Positions 57,234-64,000 of a stretch of DNA of 64,000 nt are shown one piece after another. Every line of letters begins with the position of its first letter. The first letter of the stretch is position 1. This DNA comes from ATX-6F1 sp943369485 (GTDB lineage Bacteria; Cyanobacteriota; Cyanobacteriia; PCC-6307; Cyanobiaceae): the NCBI GenBank assembly GCA_943369485.1, contig CALRNH020000014.1:1-64000 (forward strand), given 5' to 3'. A program made the position numbers and the translations under genes. The notes beneath the pieces are model-generated. The model worked only from the letters and a program-made list of their open reading frames with translations, had not been told where the DNA came from and searched no databases.

Positions 57234-58430
57234 GTGGACACCCGTGCTTTCAAGCGCTCGCTTCATCATTCCGAGCGCTACAACCGCCGGGGCTTCGGCC
57301 GGGCCGAGGAGGTCGCCGGCAGCCTGGAGCAGGCCTACCAGAGCGACCTGATCGCCAGTCTCCGGGACAATGGCTATCAGCTTGACCATGGTCGCCTGAG
57401 CGTTCGCCTGGCCGAGGCCTTCGGCTTCTGCTGGGGGGTCGAGCGGGCCGTGGCGATGGCCTATGAAACCCGCCGCCATTACCCCAGCGAGCGGATCTGG
57501 ATCACCAACGAGATCATCCACAACCCCTCGGTGAACGATCACCTGCGCGACATGAACGTGCAGTTCATCGCCGTGGAGGAAGGGGTGAAGGATTTCTCCG
57601 AGGTGGGCACCGGCGATGTGGTGATCCTGCCGGCCTTCGGGGCCACGGTGCAGGAGATGCAACTTCTCAATGAGCGGGGCTGCCACATCGTCGACACCAC
57701 CTGCCCCTGGGTCTCCAAGGTGTGGAACACCGTGGAGAAGCACAAGAAACACGCCTTCACCTCGATCATCCACGGCAAGGTCAAGCACGAGGAAACCCTC
57801 GCCACCAGCTCCTTCGCGGGCACCTACCTGGTGGTGCTGGATCTGATCGAAGCCCGCATGGTCTGCGACTACATCCGTGGCCACGGCGATCGCACCGCCT
57901 TCATGACCCGCTTCGCCAACGCCTGCTCCCCCGGCTTCGACCCCGACCGCGACCTGGCGCGGGTGGGGGTGGCCAACCAGACCACCATGCTCAAGAGCGA
58001 AACCGAGGAGATCGGACGCCTGTTCGAGCGCACGATGCTTGAGCACTACGGCCCGACTGCGCTCAACGACCACTTCCTGGCCTTCAACACCATCTGTGAT
58101 GCCACACAGGAACGCCAAGACGCGATGTTCGCCCTGGTGGACGAACCCCTGGATCTGATCGTGGTCATCGGGGGCTACAACTCTTCCAACACCACCCACC
58201 TGCAGGAAATTGCCGTCAGTCGCGGCATCCGCTCCTTCCACATCGACACCCCCGAGCGCATCGGCCCGGGGAACCGCATCGAGCACAAGCCCCTGGGTGG
58301 CGAACTGGAAACCGTCGAGCCCTTCCTGCCGGACGGCCCCCTGCGGGTGGGCATCACCTCCGGCGCCTCCACCCCAGACCGGGTGGTGGAGGATGTCATC
58401 CGTCAGCTGATGGCCCTCAGCGAAACCTGA
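57234..58430 (+). CDS. ispH: 4-hydroxy-3-methylbut-2-enyl diphosphate reductase
   Basis: Last step of the MEP isoprenoid pathway: HMBPP to IPP and DMAPP. 398 residues from a GTG at 57234 and of the longer cyanobacterial/plant type: DTRAFKRSLHHSERYNRRGF at the start, FGFCWGVERAVAMAYETRRH (first cluster Cys), TTCPWVSKVWNTVEKHKKHA (second), a NAISDAT-like NTICDATQERQ (third) and HIDTPERIGPGN, GITSGASTPDRVVEDV. The isoprenoids feed chlorophyll and carotenoid synthesis (crtR also in window). Confidence 0.95.
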   Translation: MDTRAFKRSLHHSERYNRRGFGRAEEVAGSLEQAYQSDLIASLRDNGYQLDHGRLSVRLAEAFGFCWGVERAVAMAYETRRHYPSERIWITNEIIHNPSVNDHLRDMNVQFIAVEEGVKDFSEVGTGDVVILPAFGATVQEMQLLNERGCHIVDTTCPWVSKVWNTVEKHKKHAFTSIIHGKVKHEETLATSSFAGTYLVVLDLIEARMVCDYIRGHGDRTAFMTRFANACSPGFDPDRDLARVGVANQTTMLKSETEEIGRLFERTMLEHYGPTALNDHFLAFNTICDATQERQDAMFALVDEPLDLIVVIGGYNSSNTTHLQEIAVSRGIRSFHIDTPERIGPGNRIEHKPLGGELETVEPFLPDGPLRVGITSGASTPDRVVEDVIRQLMALSET

Positions 58431-58476
58431 TCCGCTGGCACAACCGCCACGGTTCCCCGCGGGAGCAGCTCCTACA

Positions 58477-59178
58477 TTGCCTTCCTCAGCTCCATCAGAA
58501 CCCTTGGGAGATCGGAGCCCATTGACCTCGTCTCTCACGCGCACGGAACCGCCCACGGGATCTGCTCCTGGGCTTCGTCGCAGCACTGATCCCCGGGTGC
58601 GCTGCTACCAGAGTGCGTTCGCCGATCTAATGGAGATGCGCGCGCCGTCCGAGCTGGTCACCCACTACCTCGATCGCCACGAGAGCTGGTTTCGCCGCTG
58701 CGCGGCGCCGATGAAGGTGGCCCCGATCGGTGCCGACGGCTATGCCCTCACCCTGGGGCGCTTCGGCAACTTCGGCTTCGAGGTCGAGCCCAGCATCGGC
58801 CTGGAACTGCTGCCCCAGAGTGCCGGGGTGTACCGAATCGTCACAGTGCCCCTGGGGACGGCCGTAGGAAGCGAGCCCAGCTCGCTCTACGACGTGGAGT
58901 TCAACGCCTCCCTGAGGCTGGTGGACTCCATCGACGACATCAGCGGTGCTCCACTGGCCCCCCTCACCCAGGTGCGCTGGGAACTCGATCTGAGCGTCTG
59001 GATCAAGCTTCCCAGCTTGATTGGTCTGCTGCCGGAGGCTCTGGTTCAGAGCAGCGGTGACCACCTGCTGCGCCAGATCGTGCGCCAGATCTCCCGCAAG
59101 CTCACCTGGAAGGTGCAGGAAGATTTTCACGCTTCCCACGAGCTGGAATGCCCGCCCAGGCGCCGGGCCCAGTTCTGA
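58477..59178 (+). CDS. DUF1997 family protein
   Basis: 233 residues from a TTG at 58477; TTG codons at 58504 and 58522 are possible and the first 35 residues look disordered. Core from ARACYQ-like RVRCYQSAFADLMEMRAPSE on: LVTHYLDRHESWFRRCAAPM, GYALTLGRFGNFGFEVEPSI, WELDLSVWIKLPSLIGLLPE, a beta-barrel-like START/DUF1997 pattern of cyanobacteria and plastids, probably a lipid or pigment binder (inferred). No partner is evident; convergent with the DUF4079 gene. Confidence 0.75.
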   Translation: MPSSAPSEPLGDRSPLTSSLTRTEPPTGSAPGLRRSTDPRVRCYQSAFADLMEMRAPSELVTHYLDRHESWFRRCAAPMKVAPIGADGYALTLGRFGNFGFEVEPSIGLELLPQSAGVYRIVTVPLGTAVGSEPSSLYDVEFNASLRLVDSIDDISGAPLAPLTQVRWELDLSVWIKLPSLIGLLPEALVQSSGDHLLRQIVRQISRKLTWKVQEDFHASHELECPPRRRAQF

Positions 59179-59188
59179 GCTTCAGGCC

Positions 59189-59650
59189 CTAGGCGGGTGG
59201 ATTCAGAATCCGGCCGACGATCTCAAGCCCTGTGTAGGTCTGCCAGAGGAACAGGGTGAGAGCCGTCATGTTCAGCCCCACATGAACCTTGCGGGCGATC
59301 AGGTTGCCCTGCTGGATCTGTGGCACCAGCGCCACCGCCATGGTGATCAGGCCAGCGATACCCAGGCCGGCGATCAGGTGCGGAGCGACGAACAGCTTGC
59401 CGTTGTTGAGATAGGTGACCGCCATGCCACCGAAGCTGCCCAGCACAGTCAGCACCAGCACCAGGCTGCCCACCTTGAAATGACGCTGGGCGTACTTGCC
59501 CTTGATCAGTTCCTTGCGCTGATCGGGTTCCGCCAGCCGTGTGCGCTTGGCCTTGATGCCCAGATAGAGGGCATACAGCGACAGGGCCCCCAGCGTTGCC
59601 ATCACCAGCGGATGAACGAAATTCAGGGCAAAGGCGAGGGCGTCCGGCAT
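59189..59650 (-). CDS. DUF4079 family membrane protein
   Basis: 153 residues with four helices: FVHPLVMATLGALSLYALYL, VGSLVLVLTVLGSFGGMAVT, LIAGLGIAGLITMAVALVP and KVHVGLNMTALTLFLWQTYT. His residues in FVHP, PHLIAG and VHVGLN could bind haem as in b561-like proteins, as the family is proposed to. Known from cyanobacteria and plastids. Convergent with the DUF1997 gene, downstream of purH on the same strand. Confidence 0.82.
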   Translation of the reverse strand: MPDALAFALNFVHPLVMATLGALSLYALYLGIKAKRTRLAEPDQRKELIKGKYAQRHFKVGSLVLVLTVLGSFGGMAVTYLNNGKLFVAPHLIAGLGIAGLITMAVALVPQIQQGNLIARKVHVGLNMTALTLFLWQTYTGLEIVGRILNPPA

Positions 59651-59740
59651 GGGAGGTGGCGCGATGCAGCCGAAGCTAATCCGGCAGGCCCTTCCTGAGG
59701 CGACCGCGAACGACGATCCCTGGCCTCCAGGGAAGCGCCT

Positions 59741-61339
59741 TCAATGGAGAAAATGGCGCCGCCCGGTGGTGACCATCGCCAGGCCCAGCTCATCGCAGGC
59801 GGCGATCGAATCACCATCGCGCACACTGCCCCCGGGCTGAATCACCGCCGCGATGCCGTGCTCCGCCGCCAGGCGCACTGTGTCATCGAAAGGGAAGAAG
59901 CCATCGCTGGCGAGCACGGCCCCCCGGGCCTCCCCCCCGGCCGCCTCCAGGGCGAGGCGGGCCGAGCCCACGCGGTTCATCTGACCGGCGCCGATGCCCA
60001 GGCTGCGGTTGGCGCGGGCCACGGCGATGGCGTTGGAGCGCACATGGCGCACCAGGCGCCAGGCGAAACGGAGATCGTCGAACTCCTCGGCCGTGGGTGA
60101 GCGGCGGCTCACCACCCGCCAGCCACCCTCATCAACAGGCCTGTCGTCGAGTTGTTGCACCAGCACGCCCCCGAGCACGCTGCGCAGTTGCTGATCGGCG
60201 GCCCGGCCGATCGCCGCCGGGCTCAGTTCCAGCAGACGCAGGTTGCCCTTGGCCGCCAGCAGCTGCCGGGCCTCCGGTGAGAAAGCGGGCGCCACCACGC
60301 ACTCCAGGAACAGGCTGGCCAGGTGAGCCGCCGCCGCCCCATCGACGGGTGTGTTCAAGGCCACGATCCCCCCGAACGCCGAGACCCGATCAGCCTCGAG
60401 GGCGCGCTCGAGGGCCTCAGCGGTGCTGGCACCAGTGGCCACGCCACAGGGGTTGGTGTGCTTGACCACCACCGCCGCCGGCCGCTCGGCCCCGGGGGCA
60501 CCCGCCAGGGCGTCGCCGTAGCCGAACTCGCGTACGGTCGCCAGGGCCGCCTCCAGATCGATCAGGTTGTTGTAACTGAGCTCCTTGCCCTGGATCTGAT
60601 CAGCGCCGCCCCAACCCGCCCCAGGGGCAGAGAACCACTGGGCGCTCTGGTGGGGGTTTTCGCCGTAGCGCAGGCTCTGGCGCAGGGGCAGGGCGAGCTC
60701 GAAGGCAGCGCCGCTGGTGTTGCCTTCGGCCTCCGGGCGCTCCGGCGCGGAGGCGGCCAAGCGCTCCCCCATCCAGGCGCTGATGGCGGCGTCGTAGCTG
60801 GCGGTGTGGCGGAACGCCTCCAGGGCCAGTTGCGTCCGATAGGCTCCGTCCACGGCTCCGGCCGCCAGTGCCGAAAGGAAGCCGTCGTACTGGCCTGGGC
60901 TGGTGAGCACGGCCACATCCGCGTGGTTCTTGGCCGCCGCCCGCACCATCGCAGGCCCGCCGATGTCGATGGTCTCGATGGCCGTGTCCCAACTCACCGC
61001 CGGATCGGCCACCGTTTCCCGGAACGGATACAGATTCACCACCACCACGTCGATGGCGTCGATTCCCTGGGCTGCCAGATCCGCCTGGTGGGAGGGGTCC
61101 TGACGCTTGGCCAGGATGCCGCCGTGGATGCGCGGGTGCAGGGTCTTGACCCGCCCACCGAGCATTTCCGGCGCCCCGGTGTGCTCGGCCACACGGGTGA
61201 CCGGCAGGCCCGCCGCCTCGAGGGCAGCCGCCGTGCCTCCACTCGAGAGCAACCGGAAACCGTGGGTGTGATGGAGCGCCTCGGCCAGCGGCACCAGACC
61301 CTGCTTCTCCGACACACTCAGAAGGGCAGTGGGCGCCAT
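59741..61339 (-). CDS. purH: Bifunctional AICAR transformylase / IMP cyclohydrolase
   Basis: Last two steps of purine synthesis. 532 residues: IMP cyclohydrolase/MGS-like part at 1-200 (ALLSVSEKQGLVPLAEALHH, EMLGGRVKTLHPRIHGGILA) and the transformylase at 200-532 (LRYGENPHQSAQWF, VVVKHTNPCGVATGAS, NRSLGIGAGQMNRVGSARLA, ASDGFFPFDDTVRLAAEHGI, and IIQPGGS-like AVIQPGGSVRDGDSIAACDE). Complete, with no disruption. Divergent from the esterase gene, 51 bases apart. Confidence 0.97.
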   Translation of the reverse strand: MAPTALLSVSEKQGLVPLAEALHHTHGFRLLSSGGTAAALEAAGLPVTRVAEHTGAPEMLGGRVKTLHPRIHGGILAKRQDPSHQADLAAQGIDAIDVVVVNLYPFRETVADPAVSWDTAIETIDIGGPAMVRAAAKNHADVAVLTSPGQYDGFLSALAAGAVDGAYRTQLALEAFRHTASYDAAISAWMGERLAASAPERPEAEGNTSGAAFELALPLRQSLRYGENPHQSAQWFSAPGAGWGGADQIQGKELSYNNLIDLEAALATVREFGYGDALAGAPGAERPAAVVVKHTNPCGVATGASTAEALERALEADRVSAFGGIVALNTPVDGAAAAHLASLFLECVVAPAFSPEARQLLAAKGNLRLLELSPAAIGRAADQQLRSVLGGVLVQQLDDRPVDEGGWRVVSRRSPTAEEFDDLRFAWRLVRHVRSNAIAVARANRSLGIGAGQMNRVGSARLALEAAGGEARGAVLASDGFFPFDDTVRLAAEHGIAAVIQPGGSVRDGDSIAACDELGLAMVTTGRRHFLH

Positions 61340-61390
61340 CTCGATCGCTGAGGCTGCCGCCCCAACCTACGCAGCAGACCCCGAACACCC

Positions 61391-62002
61391 ATGGCCAACG
61401 ATCAACTCAGAGCTGGCCCTTCTGGGGCCAGCCACCGCCTGGTGCTGCTGCATGGCTGGGGGGCCGATGCCGACGATCTGATGGAGCTGGGAGAGCTGCT
61501 CGCCGATGGCGACACCGAATGGGTGGCCCTGCAGGCGCCGGAACCCCATCCCATGGGTACGGGCCGTCAGTGGTACGACCTGCAACAACCGGGCTGGCCG
61601 GGCCTGGCGGCGGCGCGGACCGACCTGAAGGCGAGGCTGATTGCCTTGGGGGACACATTGCCGATGGAGCGCACCAGCTTGCTTGGATTTTCCCAGGGGG
61701 CGGCCATGGCCCTGGATGTTGCCAGTGGCCTGCCGATCGCCGGGCTGATCGCCTGCAGCGGCTATCCCCATCCCGGCTGGCAACCCGAAGCCCCGCTCAC
61801 CCGTGTCCTGCTGACCCATGGCCGGGCCGATCAGGTGGTTCCCTATGCGGCCAGTGAAGAACTCGCCCGCCAGCTCGCAGCAGCCAGTGGGGCGGTGGAT
61901 CTGCACGGCTTCAACGGCGGCCACACGATTGACCCGGCGTTGTTCCCGCTGCTGAAAGGGTTCCTGCGGCAGAACCGCTCAGCGGCACCGCTCCAGGAAT
62001 GA
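61391..62002 (+). CDS. Carboxylesterase/phospholipase-type alpha/beta hydrolase
   Basis: 203 residues, alpha/beta hydrolase of the acyl-thioesterase/carboxylesterase family (COG0400). HGWGADADDL after the first strand is the oxyanion loop, LLGFSQGAAMALDVA has the nucleophile Ser in G-F-S-Q-G, LTHGRADQVVP supplies the Asp and FNGGHTIDP the His. Full catalytic triad. The substrate may be a phospholipid or small ester. Start ATG 61391. Confidence 0.88.
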   Translation: MANDQLRAGPSGASHRLVLLHGWGADADDLMELGELLADGDTEWVALQAPEPHPMGTGRQWYDLQQPGWPGLAAARTDLKARLIALGDTLPMERTSLLGFSQGAAMALDVASGLPIAGLIACSGYPHPGWQPEAPLTRVLLTHGRADQVVPYAASEELARQLAAASGAVDLHGFNGGHTIDPALFPLLKGFLRQNRSAAPLQE

Positions 62003-62024
62003 TCCCTGGCGGAATCCAACGTCT

Positions 62025-62396
62025 TCAGACGAAGGCGTACTCGTACTCCTCCATCTCCTCCCAGTCGTCAGAGCCCATGGACTCAAGGCCAGCGAAGAGA
62101 GTTTCCTCGCCGATGCGATCGACGATCACACGCAGGGAAGGGAAGAGGAAGTGGTTCTCCTCGGCGTACTGAGCGCTGAACAGCCCCTTTTCGCCCCAGA
62201 AGAAGCGATCGGTGGTGTGCTCATTGCGGCGCACGTTCAAGATGGCGGGAGCCAACAGAGCGGACTCGGCGATATAACGACGAGCTGCCGTGACGGGCTT
62301 GTGCTCGCCGGTTTCAAGGTTATGGGTCGGCACGTGGGCCAGAACCCGTTGGCCGGCGAGACGACGACGACTGATCCGCTTGCGCTTCTTGGACAT
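62025..62396 (-). CDS. DUF3155 family protein
   Basis: 123 residues from the ATG at 62396. Very basic start (SKKRKRISRRRLAGQRVLAH-VPTHNLETGEHKPVTAARRY), centre (GVLPPAIL-like SALLAPAILNVRRNEHTTDR-FFWGEKGLFSAQYAEENHFL) and acidic end (GSDDWEEMEEYEYAFV). Fits DUF3155, a family of cyanobacteria with unknown function. The basic head suggests nucleic-acid or ribosome contact (inference). Convergent with the esterase gene. Confidence 0.82.
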   Translation of the reverse strand: MSKKRKRISRRRLAGQRVLAHVPTHNLETGEHKPVTAARRYIAESALLAPAILNVRRNEHTTDRFFWGEKGLFSAQYAEENHFLFPSLRVIVDRIGEETLFAGLESMGSDDWEEMEEYEYAFV

Positions 62397-62761
62397 AGGA
62401 CCACTCCCGTTCAAGGGAGGATTAAAGAGGGACAGGGTGGGTGGACTCAGGACGAACCACCACGACCGGGGATCCCCGCTGGGGGAGGCTCGGCACGCCC
62501 ATACATCTGTCGACCCGAGGGGGGCCGGAGGATCCGATCAGTGACCCACTGGCCCTAGGGAGGCAAGCGGTGACAGAGAGGGGCGTCCGCCTCTGCTGTA
62601 ATCTTGTCGCAAGCGATTCGCAACAAGGGCTGTCACGACGGGAACCTGCGGTCCGCTTCCGGGCTGCAAAGTATTGGTCGATACCCCACCTTAAGACTTT
62701 TTCCCGGATTTCGAACATCCGATCGGGAAATTCATTCGCCCTTCCGCGGCCGAGTCCCTGA
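62397..62761. other. Intergenic stretch upstream of the histidine kinase
   Basis: 365 bases without a supported gene; a plus frame at 62441-62761 has no protein-like character. It holds promoters for two divergent genes. At 62607-62623 TCGCAA is repeated after five bases (one helical turn period, 11 bp), a spacing used by OmpR-type response regulators, inside an imperfect inverted repeat CTTGT...ACAAG (62603-62627). Confidence 0.45.
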
Positions 62762-63913
62762 ATGCAGGTCTCCGAAAGGTTTCTTGCCCTGCTCCAGCAG
62801 CAGCTTGCCCAGTTCACGGACCGCTTGGACCTCCGTTCGCTGGTGGTCTATCTGGCCCTGCCCACGCCCGAGGGCAAACCTGCCCTGGTGCCTGTGGGCT
62901 CCTGGCCCCTGGATGGGACCCCTCTTCCCCCGGTCGAAGACGACACCGAGCTACGCCTGCCGGATGCCCAGCGACGCTGGCTGGCCCTGCGCCATGAGCA
63001 GGTGCTGCTGGGGGCCTTGCGGGTGGAGACCAACCAGCTGCCCTGGTCCGAACCCCTGACCCAGCGCCTGCAGGCCACCGCCAACAGCCTCACGTTGGCC
63101 CTTTGCCTCGATCTGGAGCAGCAGCGCCTGCGCGATCAGCTGTTGCGCCAGGACCAGCACCTCCGCCTGCTGGTGCACCAGCTGCGTAATCCCCTGGCGG
63201 CCCTGCGCACCTTCGGCCAGTTGCTGCTGCGCCGGCTTGACGGTGATCAGGCCAACCGCTTGCTGGTGGAGGGCCTTCTGGCCGAAGAACAACAGCTGAA
63301 CCGCTACGTGGACGCGATTGATCGACTGGCGGGCCCGCTGCAGCTGGCGCCAGGGCCGGCGGAACCCCAACCGCTGCTGCTCCCCCCCTCGCTCACCAGC
63401 ACGGGCGAGCGCGACCTGCAGGAGCTGCTGACCCCGTTGCTGCACCGGGCCGCGGCCACCGCGTCACTCCAGGGCCGCCGCTGGCGCTCCACCGATCCAC
63501 TCCCTCCCTGGCGCGGGGATGCCGGGGCCGTGGCCGAAATCCTGGCCAACCTGCTCGAAAACGCTTTCCGCTACAGCCCCCCGGGGGCGCAGGTGGGCCT
63601 GCTGGCCCAACCCCTTGGGCGTGGCCTTCGACTCACGGTCTGGGATGGCGGAACGGCGATCGAAGCGGGCGAACGGGAGGCGATCTTCGGTCGAGGCGTG
63701 CGGGGAGCCCACGGCAACGGCAGCAGCGGCACTGGACTGGGGCTGGCCCTGGCACGGGATCTGGCCCGTTCCCTCGGCGGCGACCTGCGGCTGGTGGTTC
63801 CGCCGGCGGCACTGGATCCGGCTCTACCGGCCGACGGCAATGCCTTCACGCTGGAACTGCCGGAGGTCGCGGGGGCGCTCACCTCAAGCCCATCACCACC
63901 AGCGCGGCGGTGA
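62762..63913 (+). CDS. Sensor histidine kinase, soluble
   Basis: 383 residues without signal peptide or membrane helix. An N-terminal GAF-like sensing region (LDLRSLVVYLALPTPEGKPA ... LRHEQVLLGALRVETNQLPW) to about 115, HisKA dimer helix with the phospho-acceptor in HQLRNPLAALRTFGQLLLRR near residue 139, N box EILANLLENAFRYSPPGAQV near 260, G1/G2 boxes VWDGGTAIEAGERE and GSSGTGLGLALARDLARSLG. No response regulator gene lies next to it within the window, so it may be an orphan or act with one elsewhere. Convergent with cobS, overlapping 35 bases. Confidence 0.9.
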   Translation: MQVSERFLALLQQQLAQFTDRLDLRSLVVYLALPTPEGKPALVPVGSWPLDGTPLPPVEDDTELRLPDAQRRWLALRHEQVLLGALRVETNQLPWSEPLTQRLQATANSLTLALCLDLEQQRLRDQLLRQDQHLRLLVHQLRNPLAALRTFGQLLLRRLDGDQANRLLVEGLLAEEQQLNRYVDAIDRLAGPLQLAPGPAEPQPLLLPPSLTSTGERDLQELLTPLLHRAAATASLQGRRWRSTDPLPPWRGDAGAVAEILANLLENAFRYSPPGAQVGLLAQPLGRGLRLTVWDGGTAIEAGEREAIFGRGVRGAHGNGSSGTGLGLALARDLARSLGGDLRLVVPPAALDPALPADGNAFTLELPEVAGALTSSPSPPARR

Positions 63914-64000
63914 GGACCAGGGCCAGGGAGGCACTCCACTCCACGCAGGCGCCATAGCTGTCGCCGCTGTGCCCCCCCAGCCGGCGCCCGAGACCGAGGG
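63879..64000 (-). CDS. cobS: Cobalamin synthase CobS, 3' end only
   Basis: The window ends inside this gene. The last 40 codons read GRRLGGHSGDSYGACVEWSA-SLALVLTAALVVMGLR, matching the C-terminus of adenosylcobinamide-GDP ribazoletransferase (the G-G-x-x-G-D-x-Y-G-A-x-x-E motif and final helix). It joins alpha-ribazole to adenosylcobinamide-GDP. The stop lies within the 3' end of the histidine kinase gene. Confidence 0.88.
   Translation of the reverse strand, partial: LGLGRRLGGHSGDSYGACVEWSASLALVLTAALVVMGLR

Overview
The window comes from a high-GC unicellular cyanobacterium of the Synechococcus/Cyanobium type. The basis is direct: photosystem II genes (psbA 3' end, psbO, psbH, psbN, psbI), NtcA, the carotenoid hydroxylase CrtR, an IctB-type membrane protein, a cyanobacterial/plant-type IspH, TxlA, and many small proteins of families that are essentially cyanobacterial (Ycf20, Ycf66, PCP_red, DUF1997, DUF2555, DUF3084, DUF3146, DUF3155, DUF3177, DUF3181, DUF3769, DUF4079, DUF4278). 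The N-terminus of NtcA is of the picocyanobacterial type. I see no insertion sequence, prophage, CRISPR array, rRNA operon or toxin-antitoxin pair. This is a dense core-genome segment, not an accessory island, and family names here come from memory of the families, not from a search.

Layout. 1-9.1 kb: psbA end and terminator, aroC, a Lys/Ala-rich histone-H1-like protein, then a minus-strand run of ftsH with an Entner-Doudoroff-type aldolase (eda) overlapping its end, sat and psbO, followed by coaBC with DUF2555. 9.1-16.3 kb: tRNA-Ala(CGC), about 0.8 kb with no assignable gene, small cyanobacterial genes (PCP_red, Ycf20), pyrB, an AAG-type DNA glycosylase, a broken DUF6165-like gene, a creatininase-family amidohydrolase, gatC, crtR and tRNA-Leu(TAG). 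16.3-31.5 kb: a Ycf66-like gene, ileS, DUF3177 pair, a FIST-domain protein, trmB-ictB, an amino-sugar kinase converging on glmM, a lytic transglycosylase, a NIL-domain ferredoxin divergent from txlA, and thyX. 31.5-38 kb: minus-strand group cobO-like/dcd/nuclease, then ntcA with its own NtcA-type promoter, DUF3084, a YqgF-like nuclease, pth, tatA, psbH and the opposite-strand psbN. 38-48.8 kb: a GH38 mannosidase between psbN and psbI, an LptD-like DUF3769 outer-membrane protein, an exported pentapeptide-repeat protein, leuC/leuD and cinA. 48.8-64 kb: a WecA-like transferase, glyA, tRNA-Arg(ACG), murJ, sfsA, amt with a perfect NtcA box, ispH, purH, an esterase, DUF3155, an orphan-looking histidine kinase and the 3' end of cobS.

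Themes. Nitrogen control is the clearest regulatory link: ntcA and amt both carry NtcA boxes. Envelope building (glmM, WecA-like, murJ, LptD-like, lytic transglycosylase, amino-sugar kinase) and photosystem II upkeep (FtsH, PsbO, PsbH/N/I, TxlA) are the other two. The most unusual observations are two genes whose reading frames open exactly at a CTGA overlap with the preceding stop codon, a third gene (eda) with no canonical start where homology predicts its N-terminus, a CobO-family protein with a destroyed P-loop, and a fresh-looking pseudogene. I found no clearly new multi-gene system.
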